Below, piece by piece: positions 1-7,170 of a stretch of DNA of 34,377 nt. Under the pieces are notes generated by a model, which did no database searches, had not been told where the DNA came from, and saw only the letters and a list, made by a program, of their open reading frames with translations. The stretch is taken from the NCBI GenBank assembly GCA_025354965.1, contig JANXLW010000131.1, forward strand, positions 1 to 34,377. The letters run 5' to 3'. Source of the DNA: Betaproteobacteria bacterium (GTDB lineage Bacteria > Pseudomonadota > Gammaproteobacteria > Burkholderiales > Burkholderiaceae_C). How positions within the stretch are numbered: position 1 is the stretch's first letter; each line of letters begins with the position of its first letter. The position numbers and the translations under genes are program-made.

Positions 1-376
1 AAAAGGCAGAAAAAGCAAACACGCCGACACCGACGACCAGGCCGCGAATGACCGCCGCACCCACATAGGCCACAAACCAATTCACATACGACAGCGGCGT
101 GAGCAGCAAAAACACCAGGTTGCCCATCACCTTGCTCATGATCAATGAAGACGAACTGTTGGCAAATGCGTTTTGCAACAGGCTCATCATCGCCAGGCCC
201 GGCACCAGAAAAGAGGTGTAGCTGATTTTGTCGTAGACCTTGACGTGAGCCTCCAGTGCATGACCAAAGATCAGCAAGTACAGCATCGCAGTCAATACCG
301 GCCCTGCCACCGTCTGAAACGCTACCTTCCAGAAGCGCAACACTTCCTTGTACAACAGGGTTCGCCATCCATTCAA
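1..376 (-). CDS. ABC-2 type exporter permease, C-terminus beyond the window
   Basis: This is the membrane subunit of an ABC exporter paired with the ATPase gene just upstream. About 125 codons are present, and the gene continues past position 1. The translation begins with a short cytoplasmic stretch (NGWRTLLYKEVLRFWK), then a hydrophobic helix (VLTAMLYLLIFGH), a loop, and two more hydrophobic segments near residues 80-100 and 103-125. This matches the ABC2_membrane family (YadH-like). I chose a TTG start at 376 because it overlaps the TGA of the ATPase gene (TTGA), so the two would be translationally coupled. An ATT codon just upstream is a less likely alternative. Substrate is unknown. Proximity to the mla operon suggests an envelope-related cargo, but that is inference. 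Confidence 0.85.
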   Translation of the reverse strand, partial: MNGWRTLLYKEVLRFWKVAFQTVAGPVLTAMLYLLIFGHALEAHVKVYDKISYTSFLVPGLAMMSLLQNAFANSSSSLIMSKVMGNLVFLLLTPLSYVNWFVAYVGAAVIRGLVVGVGVFAFSAF

Positions 377-1401
377 AATATTGCCCCCTCGCTTGTCGCT
401 TCACGTACTGCGCTGCCCCCCGGGGGGGCTAATTTTCCTAAGGGCGGCCTGTCGGAAAATTGACCTTTTTCCTTACCTGCTGATCCGCTCTTGCCGGCCA
501 TCACAGCAAGAAAAACGTCTTCCAGATCGGATTTGCGAATCTCGACATCGCGCGCCACCAAGCCAGCTTCCCGCACCTGCGCCAGATATTGCTCAATCTC
601 CAGCGCGTCGTGCGCCGGGAACTGAACAATGCGCCCCGTGATTCGCGCTTTGTCGGCCAGCACCTTCGGCAATTCGCTATCAATTTTGAATCGCAGCACG
701 TTGCTTGAAGCCGACTTGAGCAACTCACTGGTGTGATCCAGCGCAACAATTCGCCCCAGCTTGAGCATGGCAATACGTCCACACAGCGCTTCGGCCTCTT
801 CCAGATAGTGGGTCGTCAACAAAACGGTGTGGCCTTGCTTATTGAGTTTGGCAATGAATTGCCACAGTGTTTGGCGCAACTCAACGTCAACACCGGCGGT
901 CGGCTCGTCCAGCACGATCACCGGCGGCTTGTGCACCAGCGCCTGCGCCACCAGCACGCGCCGCTTCATGCCGCCCGAGAGTTGACGCATGTTGGAGCTC
1001 GCCTTGTCCGTCAGCCCCAGATTCTCCAACAACTCGTCAATCCAATCATCGTTCTTCTTGACACCGAAATAGCCGGACTGGAACCGCAGTGCCTCTCGCA
1101 CATTGAAAAACGGATCAAACACCAGTTCTTGAGGTACCACACCGAGACTGCGCCGAGACTGGGCGTAATCGCGCAGAACATCATGACCCAGCACGGAAAC
1201 CTTGCCTGAAGTTGCGCGTGTCAAACCCGCCAGAATGCTGATCATGGTGGTCTTGCCAGCGCCATTGGGTCCCAGCAGGCCAAAAAACTCGCCCTCCTCT
1301 ATGTCGAGGCTGACGTCATCCAACGCCAGAAAAGTGTCACCTTTGGGACCGCGCGAGGATGGATAGGCCTTGGTGACAGACTGGAAGGAAATTGCGGACA
1401 T
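373..1401 (-). CDS. ABC exporter ATP-binding protein with repeat-derived C-terminal tail
   Basis: Cytoplasmic ATPase that would power the adjacent ABC-2 permease. Visible motifs, numbered from the chosen start, are Walker A GPNGAGKT at about 44-51, signature LSGGMKRR at 141-148, Walker B VIVLDEPT at 161-168 and the switch histidine in TTHYLEEAEAL near 198. This is the YadG/DrrA-like exporter class. I start at the ATG at 1401 (MSAISFQSVTKAY); the open frame runs 13 codons further upstream without a motif. The conserved family sequence appears to end near residue 304 (DVFLAVMAGK). The last roughly 37 residues are read from a palindromic repeat and look unrelated to ATPases, so the original stop was probably lost. 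The stop overlaps the permease start. Function is clear by family; the transported substrate is not. Confidence 0.9.
   Translation of the reverse strand: MSAISFQSVTKAYPSSRGPKGDTFLALDDVSLDIEEGEFFGLLGPNGAGKTTMISILAGLTRATSGKVSVLGHDVLRDYAQSRRSLGVVPQELVFDPFFNVREALRFQSGYFGVKKNDDWIDELLENLGLTDKASSNMRQLSGGMKRRVLVAQALVHKPPVIVLDEPTAGVDVELRQTLWQFIAKLNKQGHTVLLTTHYLEEAEALCGRIAMLKLGRIVALDHTSELLKSASSNVLRFKIDSELPKVLADKARITGRIVQFPAHDALEIEQYLAQVREAGLVARDVEIRKSDLEDVFLAVMAGKSGSAGKEKGQFSDRPPLGKLAPPGGSAVREATSEGAIF
400..462. repeat. Palindromic repeat inside the 3' end of the ABC ATPase gene
   Basis: This GC-rich stretch contains nested inverted repeats. AATTTTCC at 431-438 pairs with GGAAAATT at 454-461 around a 15-nt loop, and a C-run/G-run palindrome centres near 421. 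It is translated in the ATPase frame as a Pro/Gly-rich tail (PPLGKLAPPGGSA). I associate this kind of peptide with dispersed intergenic repeats in Comamonadaceae genomes. That association is from memory and would need a genome search. Confidence 0.55.
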
Positions 1402-1421
1402 GAAGGCAGCTATTCTAAAGA

Positions 1422-1486
1422 CTTGCGGGACAGACCGCATTCTGACGGCAGTCTGGACAGACTGAAATTACGCGCAGCGAACAGGC
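1422..1486 (-). repeat. REP-like element A (between mlaB and the ABC ATPase gene)
   Basis: Read on the minus strand, this copy has the 19-nt segment GCCTGTTCGCTGCGCGTAA (1486-1468) and the 17-nt tail GCGGTCTGTCCCGCAAG (1438-1422). They match copy B at 18 of 19 and 16 of 17 positions. Between them lies an extra hairpin, CAGTCT/AGACTG (1449-1454 and 1459-1464), absent from copy B. It fills most of the 89-bp gap between the two genes. Confidence 0.75.
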
Positions 1487-1490
1487 TCTT

Positions 1491-1760
1491 TCAGACTGAC
1501 ACCAGCAACTCAGCAATGCCGTAAAGATTGGCCAAGTCACCCAACTGGACGGGCAGACCTCGGATTGAAAAACGCTTACCCACGGCCAGGCTCTCGCGTC
1601 GGAATTCAAGCAATACTGCCAGCGCCGCCGAATCAAAGCGACTCAAGCCACTGGCATCAACAATCACTTCGGAACCCGACTGAGAGCGCAAACCCTGCAC
1701 CAGCATGCGCAAGCATGCGGTGGCCTGAGAATGCATGAGTTCCTTTGGCAAGACAAGCAC
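1491..1760 (-). CDS. mlaB: MlaB-like STAS-domain protein of the Mla phospholipid transporter
   Basis: Small 89-residue cytoplasmic STAS protein. In the Mla system MlaB binds the MlaF ATPase and is needed for MlaFEDB complex stability and activity. The translation shows the expected STAS pattern: a beta strand (VIVDASGLSRFDSAALAVLLEF, residues about 32-53) with the conserved D-S pair before a helix, then a second alpha/beta segment. The start is GTG at 1760, two bases after the mlaC stop, so it is the last mla gene of the operon. The length fits MlaB (about 95 residues). The call rests on the domain plus position in the mla cluster, since STAS sequence alone is not specific. Confidence 0.85.
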   Translation of the reverse strand: MLVLPKELMHSQATACLRMLVQGLRSQSGSEVIVDASGLSRFDSAALAVLLEFRRESLAVGKRFSIRGLPVQLGDLANLYGIAELLVSV

Positions 1761-1762
1761 GG

Positions 1763-2401
1763 CTAACCCTTCTTGGCGTTGGCCTTGTTACGCTCTGTCA
1801 GGGTAACAATCAGTCCGCCAATGCCTTTGGCGTTGATTTCCTGCGCAAACTGGCTGCGATAAGTTTCCACCAACCAGACGCCCAATACATTCAGGTTGTA
1901 AATTTTCCAACCGGCACCCTGGCCTGGTGTCTTTTCCAACCTGTAGTCCAGTTGTATCGCATCGCCTCGGCCTTTGACTTCCGTGCGGACCACCACCTCT
2001 GTGTCCTCCGGCGCAGCACGCATTGGCTTGATGGCAATGGTCTGGTCGCTCACCTGAGTTAGCGCGCCGGCATAGGTACGCACCAGCAAAATTTTGAATT
2101 CTTCCTGCAATCGCTTTTGCTGCTCAGGGGTGGCCTGGCGCCAGGCTGGACCCACAGCAGCCGCCGTCATGCGCTGAAAATCAACGTTCGGCATGATCTT
2201 GGCATCGACCAGCGCAATGATGCGGGAGACACCACCGGCCTGAATGGCCTTGTCAGCCTTGATGGTGTCCAGCATATCGGTGGACATGCCTTTGATCAAC
2301 GCATCCGCGGCTTGATCCGCTGCGCTTACTGGCAGAGTCAGCAGACTTGATGTGCTCACCAGCAACATGGCGAACAAACGACTTAAAAAGAACTCATTCA
2401 T
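1763..2401 (-). CDS. mlaC: MlaC periplasmic phospholipid-binding shuttle protein
   Basis: Soluble periplasmic carrier that moves phospholipid between the outer-membrane MlaA complex and the inner-membrane MlaFEDB complex. The 212-residue protein starts with a clear Sec signal peptide: N-terminal MNEFFLSRLF, a hydrophobic core, and a likely cleavage after VSAA near residue 28. The mature part matches the MlaC/Ttg2D (Tol_Tol_Ttg2) family, including the segment MPNVDFQRMTAAAVGPAWR and the C-terminal GWKIYNLNVLGVWLVETYRS. The start codon overlaps the mlaA stop as ATGA (2398-2401), implying translational coupling. Length and context are as expected. Confidence 0.95.
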   Translation of the reverse strand: MNEFFLSRLFAMLLVSTSSLLTLPVSAADQAADALIKGMSTDMLDTIKADKAIQAGGVSRIIALVDAKIMPNVDFQRMTAAAVGPAWRQATPEQQKRLQEEFKILLVRTYAGALTQVSDQTIAIKPMRAAPEDTEVVVRTEVKGRGDAIQLDYRLEKTPGQGAGWKIYNLNVLGVWLVETYRSQFAQEINAKGIGGLIVTLTERNKANAKKG

Positions 2402-3261
2402 GGCTTGACTTTCTCATCACCGGAAGGCCCGGTCTTAGTTAACGTTTCAGCGACCGCATCAGCTGGCATGCTGGTCTGCCCCGGTGCTTGGGGCAAGTCC
2501 GCAGGTGTTGGCGATGCTTCACCGCCATTGTCATCTGGTGGGTTGCCATCGTAAATGACGCTGCGGCGGCGCTGAAGATAAGCGTCACGGGTAAAGCTGT
2601 AACGGTCCAGGGCGGCTTCTTCGAGCATGGTGCCAGCCTTGAGTAAATCTGACCGTTGGTCGATCGCCCTGACCGCGCTGGCTGTATTGCGGGTCGGTAC
2701 GTGCTGGACATTGGAAACGAGGTCGCCCTTCCAATCAACTGGTAATGCTGCCGCATCGCGCAAGGTCGATGGTCCTAGCAAGGGCAACACAAGGTAAGGG
2801 CCTGGCGCGACACCCCAGTAGCCCAGGGTATGTCCGAAATCCTTGGTGTGCTTCTCTATATCCATTTCTGTGGCCACATCAAAAACGCCCCCCCAACCCA
2901 TGAAAGTATTGACACCAAAACGCTTCAAACTGTCGATCGCACCCTGCCCCTTGAATTGCAATGCATTGTTCACAAACGACCAAATGTCTTCCAGGTTGCC
3001 AAAAAAATTACCGACCCCTTGTCGCACCCGCACCGGCGTGACATCCCGGTAAGCAGTAGCCACCGGCTTGAGGACCGCATTGTCGACCGTATCGTTGAAC
3101 TTATAAACCCCGCGGTTAAAGGGCTCCATTGGATCGCGTGGATTGGCATTGGGCCCACTGGCACATCCGCCCAGTGACAGGAAAACAAGCAGCACGGCAA
3201 GCCACAGCCCGGGCGCCATGGCCGCTGTTCCAATATGTGCCGACATCGAATTCGCCGTCAT
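2398..3261 (-). CDS. mlaA: MlaA (VacJ) outer-membrane lipoprotein
   Basis: Outer-membrane lipoprotein that removes mislocalised phospholipid from the outer leaflet and passes it to MlaC. The 287-residue product has a lipoprotein signal with lipobox LGGC (Cys about 33). It is followed by family motifs: DPMEPFNRGVYKFNDTVD, the VGNFFGNLEDIWSFVNN segment, GVNTFMGWGGVFDVA, and GVAPGPYLVLPLLGPSTLRDA. The C-terminal tail after about residue 235 is Pro/Asp/Gly-rich and low in complexity. The start at 3261 overlaps the mlaD stop (ATGA, 3258-3261); internal Met codons at positions 6 and 15 are alternatives. Its place inside the mla operon, rather than elsewhere as in E. coli, is normal for Betaproteobacteria. 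Confidence 0.95.
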   Translation of the reverse strand: MTANSMSAHIGTAAMAPGLWLAVLLVFLSLGGCASGPNANPRDPMEPFNRGVYKFNDTVDNAVLKPVATAYRDVTPVRVRQGVGNFFGNLEDIWSFVNNALQFKGQGAIDSLKRFGVNTFMGWGGVFDVATEMDIEKHTKDFGHTLGYWGVAPGPYLVLPLLGPSTLRDAAALPVDWKGDLVSNVQHVPTRNTASAVRAIDQRSDLLKAGTMLEEAALDRYSFTRDAYLQRRRSVIYDGNPPDDNGGEASPTPADLPQAPGQTSMPADAVAETLTKTGPSGDEKVKP

Positions 3262-3746
3262 TTTTTTCCCTTGCCTACATCAGCGACGTTGCCTTCGGCC
3301 GCCTTGCTGTACAAAAACTGACTGATAAGGCTTTCCAGCACCATGGCCGACTGGGTGCTGGAAACAGTGTCTCCTTCCATCAGCGTCTTTTCGTCGGCGC
3401 CTGGTTCCAGACCCAAATATTGCTCACCCAGCAAACCACTGGTCAATATTTTCAGGGAACTGTCCTTGGGGAATAGATAGCGGCTTTCCATCGCCAGCGT
3501 CACGCGTGCCTGAAAGGTTTTATCATCAAACACAATCTTCTCGACACGACCTACCACGACACCGGCACTCCTCACCGCCGCTTTCGGCTTGAGCCCACCC
3601 ACATTGTCAAATTTGGCGTTCAACAGATAGTTGGTCTGGAAATTCAAAGTCAGCAAATTGGCCGACTGCAATGCCAAAAACAGAATGGCGATGGCACCAA
3701 TCAGTACAAAAAGACCAACCCAAACATCATTTTTCGAACGCTGCAT
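3258..3746 (-). CDS. mlaD: MlaD MCE-domain substrate-binding subunit
   Basis: Inner-membrane-anchored periplasmic subunit of MlaFEDB. MlaD hexamers form the lipid-binding ring. The 162-residue protein has one N-terminal transmembrane helix (VGLFVLIGAIAILFLAL, about 10-26) followed by an MCE domain (about 38-116). The domain carries the typical FDNVGGLKPKAAVRSAGVVVGRV segment and the ILTSGLLGEQYLGLEPG motif. A good Shine-Dalgarno (AAGGTGA) lies just before the ATG. It is separated from mlaE by 131 bp that hold a REP-like repeat, unlike the overlapping junctions on its other side. Confidence 0.95.
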   Translation of the reverse strand: MQRSKNDVWVGLFVLIGAIAILFLALQSANLLTLNFQTNYLLNAKFDNVGGLKPKAAVRSAGVVVGRVEKIVFDDKTFQARVTLAMESRYLFPKDSSLKILTSGLLGEQYLGLEPGADEKTLMEGDTVSSTQSAMVLESLISQFLYSKAAEGNVADVGKGKK

Positions 3747-3762
3747 AAATCACCTTTTTCAG

Positions 3763-3817
3763 TTGGGGACAGCGCCTGTTCGCTGCGCATAACGGCGGAC
3801 TGTCCCGCAAGATTTCA
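3763..3817 (+). repeat. REP-like element B (between mlaE and mlaD)
   Basis: The best preserved copy. The head TTGGGGACAG (3763-3772) and CTGTCCC (3800-3806) form a GGGACAG/CTGTCCC inverted repeat. Inside are GCCTGTTCGCTGCGCATAA (3774-3792) and the tail GCGGACTGTCCCGCAAG (3795-3811), both shared with copy A. The distance from the GGACAG start to the CTGTCC start is 33 nt, the same as in copy C. Confidence 0.75.
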
Positions 3818-3877
3818 ATCTTAGTTCAGGATAAGACTCGCGCACTTTGCGTAGTGGCGGTCTTTTCCACAAGGTAT

Positions 3878-4660
3878 TCAAATAGTAAACATCATGGCCG
3901 TCAGGATGAAATCAAGACCCAGTACCGACAAAGACGAAACCACAACCGTGCGAGTGGTCGCACTTGCCACACCTTCAGGCGTGGGCTGGGCTTCAAAACC
4001 CTGCAACAGCGCGATAAATGTGACTGTAAAACCAAACACAATGCTCTTGATGACACCGTTGCCGACGTCTTGCCAGACATCCACGCCACCCTGGATTTGG
4101 CTCCAAAATGAACCGCCATCAACACCGATCATGAGCACGCCGACCGCCCACCCGCCAATGATGCCCATGGCGCTGAAGACAGCGGCCAGCAGCGGCATGG
4201 TGATGACTCCGGCCCAAAACCGGGGCGCCAATATGCGCAGCACAGGGTCGACCGCCATCATTTCCATAACACTGATTTGCTCGCCGGCCTTCATAAGACC
4301 AATTTCAGCCGTCAGCGATGTCCCGGCGCGCCCGGCAAACAGCAAAGCGGTCACCACCGGCCCCAACTCTCGCACCAGCGTGAGTGTGACCAGCAAACCC
4401 AGCGCTGAGGATGAGCCATAGCGCTGCAAGGTGTAATAGCCCTGCAGGCCAAATACAAAGCCGACGAACAATCCGGACACGGCAATGATGGCCAGCGAGT
4501 AATTACCCAAAAAATGTATCTGGTCGCGGATCAGTCCAAAGCGTTTAAAGCTGCTGACCAGCGTTGTCAGCAAACGCACGAAAAGACGGGCACCCTGTCC
4601 CAAGTCCACTAGTTGACTTCGGACTGCAAACCCTACGTCACCCGGTTTATACCAACTCAT
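3878..4660 (-). CDS. mlaE: MlaE permease of the Mla phospholipid transporter
   Basis: Inner-membrane permease of MlaFEDB. The 260-residue protein has the MlaE family pattern: hydrophobic segments around residues 53-75, 85-110, 145-175 and 200-260. It carries the conserved LVRELGPVVTALLFAGRAGTSLTAEIGLMK region and the coupling-type motif EQISVMEMMAVDP that contacts the ATPase. The ATG at 4660 overlaps the mlaF stop (ATGA, 4657-4660). Length matches the family at about 260 residues. Confidence 0.96.
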   Translation of the reverse strand: MSWYKPGDVGFAVRSQLVDLGQGARLFVRLLTTLVSSFKRFGLIRDQIHFLGNYSLAIIAVSGLFVGFVFGLQGYYTLQRYGSSSALGLLVTLTLVRELGPVVTALLFAGRAGTSLTAEIGLMKAGEQISVMEMMAVDPVLRILAPRFWAGVITMPLLAAVFSAMGIIGGWAVGVLMIGVDGGSFWSQIQGGVDVWQDVGNGVIKSIVFGFTVTFIALLQGFEAQPTPEGVASATTRTVVVSSLSVLGLDFILTAMMFTI

Positions 4661-5472
4661 GCTGCAACTCCCAGGCCAAAGTCCTGCTCGATGGTAGAGC
4701 CCGGATAATGAAAACGCACCGGCCCATCCGACAAGGCATTGACATACTGAAACACCAGCGGGTCGGTGCTTTTCTTCACCTGATCAGGGCTGCCTTGTGT
4801 GGCTACTTTTCCGTTGACTAAAATGATGACATGGTCGGCAATTGCAAACGTTTGCTCCAGTTCATGGGATACAAATATGCTGGTCAAACCCATGGAATCG
4901 TTGAGCTGGCGAATCAGGCGTGCTGCGGTGCCGAGCGAAATCGGATCCAGACCGGAAAACGGCTCGTCGTACATCACCAGTTCTGGGTCCAGCGCAATCG
5001 CGCGCGCCAATGCAACACGCCGCGCCATACCGCCCGACACTTCACTGGGCATCAGGTCACGCGCCCCACGCAAGCCGACCGCGTTGAGCTTCATCAAAAC
5101 AACATCCCGAATAAGGATCTCGGACAAATCGGTGTGTTCGCGCAGCGGGAAGGCCACATTTTCAAATACCGACAAGTCGGCAAAAAGAGCACCAAATTGG
5201 AACAGCATACCCATACGTCGGCGGGCAACGTAGAGTTGCTGCTGGCTCATGGATGTCACATCTTCTCCATCAAACAGCATCTGGCCGGACTGAGCGCGAT
5301 TTTGACCACCGATCAGACGCAATATGGTCGTCTTTCCGCCACCCGACGCACCCATCAGGGCTGTGACCTTGCCGCGCGGCACCGACAGGCAGACGTCGTC
5401 CAGAATTACCCTCTCACCATACCCAAAGGACAGGTTGCGTAGTTCGACAAGAGACTCAGACGATGGGGCCAT
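4657..5472 (-). CDS. mlaF: MlaF ATPase of the Mla phospholipid transporter
   Basis: Cytoplasmic ATPase that drives lipid movement by MlaE/MlaD. In the 271-residue product Walker A is GASGGGKTT (41-49), the Q-loop is LFQFGALF (about 90-97), the signature is VSGGMARR (145-152), Walker B is LVMYDEPFSGLDP (165-177), and the switch histidine is in FVSHEL. The ATG at 5472 has no obvious Shine-Dalgarno. It is the first gene of the operon and lies 159 bp downstream of gltD, separated from it by a terminator and a REP-like element. I found no convincing promoter in that gap. Confidence 0.95.
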   Translation of the reverse strand: MAPSSESLVELRNLSFGYGERVILDDVCLSVPRGKVTALMGASGGGKTTILRLIGGQNRAQSGQMLFDGEDVTSMSQQQLYVARRRMGMLFQFGALFADLSVFENVAFPLREHTDLSEILIRDVVLMKLNAVGLRGARDLMPSEVSGGMARRVALARAIALDPELVMYDEPFSGLDPISLGTAARLIRQLNDSMGLTSIFVSHELEQTFAIADHVIILVNGKVATQGSPDQVKKSTDPLVFQYVNALSDGPVRFHYPGSTIEQDFGLGVAA

Positions 5473-5480
5473 TAATATAG

Positions 5481-5532
5481 TTGAGGACAGAGTTGGCTCG
5501 CCTGGTGAAGCTGCGGACTGTCCCGCAAAGTT
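5481..5532 (+). repeat. REP-like element C (between gltD and mlaF)
   Basis: Contains GAGGACAGAGTT (5483-5494) and GCGGACTGTCCCGCAA (5513-5528). The latter is identical over 16 nt to copy B. The GGACAG/CTGTCC arms are 33 nt apart start to start, as in B, but the sequence between differs. It lies in the leader region of mlaF. Confidence 0.7.
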
Positions 5533-5540
5533 TCAGAAGA

Positions 5541-5561
5541 TAAAGGCCGGGAGCTTCCCGG
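5541..5561 (-). terminator. Probable rho-independent terminator of gltBD
   Basis: On the minus strand CCGGGA-AGC-TCCCGG (5561-5547) forms a perfect 6-bp GC stem with a 3-nt loop, followed by CCTTTATCTT. It lies about 70 bp past the gltD stop and before mlaF. The T tract is imperfect. Confidence 0.55.
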
Positions 5562-5631
5562 TCACGCCCAATCATACGGGATTGCAACGACTCAAGGCCG
5601 CGCAGCACACAATGGCAGTGCGGGGTCACAA

Positions 5632-7107
5632 CTACCGCGGCAGGTCGCTGCACCCCATCAGAAATACATCTACTGCACGCGCGGCCTGACGGCCTTCACG
5701 AATGGCCCAGACAACCAGACTCTGACCACGGCGAACGTCGCCGGCGGCAAACACCTTAGCTACATTGGTGGCATAGCCCCCGATGAAGTCAGTACTCGCT
5801 TTGGCGTTGCCTCTAGTATCCTTGTCAATACCAAAGGCTTCCAACACTGACGCCACCGGGCTGACAAAGCCCATGGCCAAAAGCACCAGTTCCGCTTTGA
5901 TCACCTGTTCACTGCCGGCCACTTCGATCATTTTGCCGTCTTTCCACTCGACACGAACAGTTTTCAGACCGGCTACTTTTCCTTTTTCACCGATGAACTC
6001 CTTGGTGGAAATAGCGAACTCACGAGCACAACCTTCCTCGTGACTTGAACTGGTTCGAAGCTTCAGTGGCCAGTAAGGCCAGGTCATGGGGCGGTTTTCC
6101 TCAATCGGCGGTTGCGGCATCACCTCAAACTGGGTAACACTGGCTGCGCCGTGGCGCTTGCTGGTACCGACACAGTCAGAACCGGTATCGCCTCCGCCAA
6201 TAACGATGACGTGCTTGTCGGTGGCACGCAACTGCCCCTTGAACTTGTCGCCAGCATTGACCTTGTTCTGCTGTGGCAGAAACTCCATGGCGAAATATAT
6301 GCCATCCAGATCGCGTCCCGGCACTGGCAAGTCGCGCGATTGCTCGGCGCCGCCGGCGAGCAGGACAGCATCAAAGTCGGCTTGCAACTGGGCGGCAGAA
6401 ATGGTTTCCTTGGCCCAGTTGGTGACTTTGGAAGCGGCCCCGGATGTGGGCATTTCCCCAATCAAAACACCGGTGCGAATGGTAACGCCCTCCAATTGCA
6501 TCTGCTTGACGCGGCGGTCAATGTGCGATTTTTCCATCTTGAAGTCGGGAATTCCATAGCGCAACAAGCCACCCACCCGGTCGTTCTTCTCGAACAGGGT
6601 GACGTCGTGGCCGGCCCGCGCCAATTGCTGAGCCGCCGCCATGCCGGCCGGACCGGAACCCACCACTGCGACTGTCTTGCCGGTCTTGCATTTAGCAACC
6701 AGCGGCGGTACCCAGCCCTCGCTCCAGGCGCGATCAATGATGGCATGCTCGATCGACTTGATGCCAACGGCGGCGTCATTGACGTTCAAGGTGCAGGCCG
6801 CCTCGCACGGTGCCGGGCAAATTCGACCCGTGAACTCTGGAAAATTGTTGGTACTGTGCAATACTTGGCTGGCATTTTTCCAGTCAGCCCGGTACACAAG
6901 ATCATTGAAGTCCGGAATGATGTTGTTGACCGGACAGCCGTTGTTGCAAAAAGGTGTGCCACAGTCCATGCAACGTGCTGCCTGCAACTTGGCCTGCGCA
7001 TCGTCCAGTCCGACAACGAACTCTTTGTAGTTTTTCAGGCGCTCGGCCACCGGTTTGTAGCCCTCTTCGATGCGCTCAAATTCGATGAAACCAGTAATGT
7101 TTCCCAT
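5632..7107 (-). CDS. gltD: Glutamate synthase (NADPH) small subunit
   Basis: Supplies electrons from NADPH through FAD and Fe-S clusters to the large subunit GltB in glutamine-dependent glutamate synthesis. The 491-residue protein has N-terminal cysteine clusters for 4Fe-4S centres (CMDCGTPFCNNGCP at about 46-59 and CPAPCEAAC at about 97-105). It has an FAD-binding Rossmann motif (VVGSGPAGMAAAQQLARAG near 148) and an NADPH-binding motif (VIGGGDTGSDCVG near 300), with a C-terminal GD..RGQSLVVWAIREGR FAD-contact segment. Shine-Dalgarno AAGGA lies 8 nt before the ATG. It is cotranscribed with gltB, with a 63-bp gap that contains a REP-like hairpin. Confidence 0.97.
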   Translation of the reverse strand: MGNITGFIEFERIEEGYKPVAERLKNYKEFVVGLDDAQAKLQAARCMDCGTPFCNNGCPVNNIIPDFNDLVYRADWKNASQVLHSTNNFPEFTGRICPAPCEAACTLNVNDAAVGIKSIEHAIIDRAWSEGWVPPLVAKCKTGKTVAVVGSGPAGMAAAQQLARAGHDVTLFEKNDRVGGLLRYGIPDFKMEKSHIDRRVKQMQLEGVTIRTGVLIGEMPTSGAASKVTNWAKETISAAQLQADFDAVLLAGGAEQSRDLPVPGRDLDGIYFAMEFLPQQNKVNAGDKFKGQLRATDKHVIVIGGGDTGSDCVGTSKRHGAASVTQFEVMPQPPIEENRPMTWPYWPLKLRTSSSHEEGCAREFAISTKEFIGEKGKVAGLKTVRVEWKDGKMIEVAGSEQVIKAELVLLAMGFVSPVASVLEAFGIDKDTRGNAKASTDFIGGYATNVAKVFAAGDVRRGQSLVVWAIREGRQAARAVDVFLMGCSDLPR

Positions 7108-7124
7108 TTTTTTATTCCTTTGCA

Positions 7125-7146
7125 GGACAGACCTTTAACTCTGTCC
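7125..7146 (-). repeat. REP-like element D, short form (between gltB and gltD)
   Basis: GGACAGA (7125-7131) and TCTGTCC (7140-7146) form a perfect 7-bp inverted repeat around an 8-nt loop. Read on the minus strand it begins GGGGACAGAGTTA, ends CTGTCCTGCAAAGG, and so resembles the two ends of copy C without the middle. It lies between the gltB stop and the gltD ribosome binding site. Confidence 0.6.
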
Positions 7147-7170
7147 CCACTACGTTAAATTTCTGCCGGG

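Noticed and set aside
6112..7158. Long plus-strand open frame of 348 codons antisense to gltD
   Set aside because: gltD on the other strand has complete Fe-S, FAD and NADPH motifs. The antisense product shows no recognisable domain or signal.
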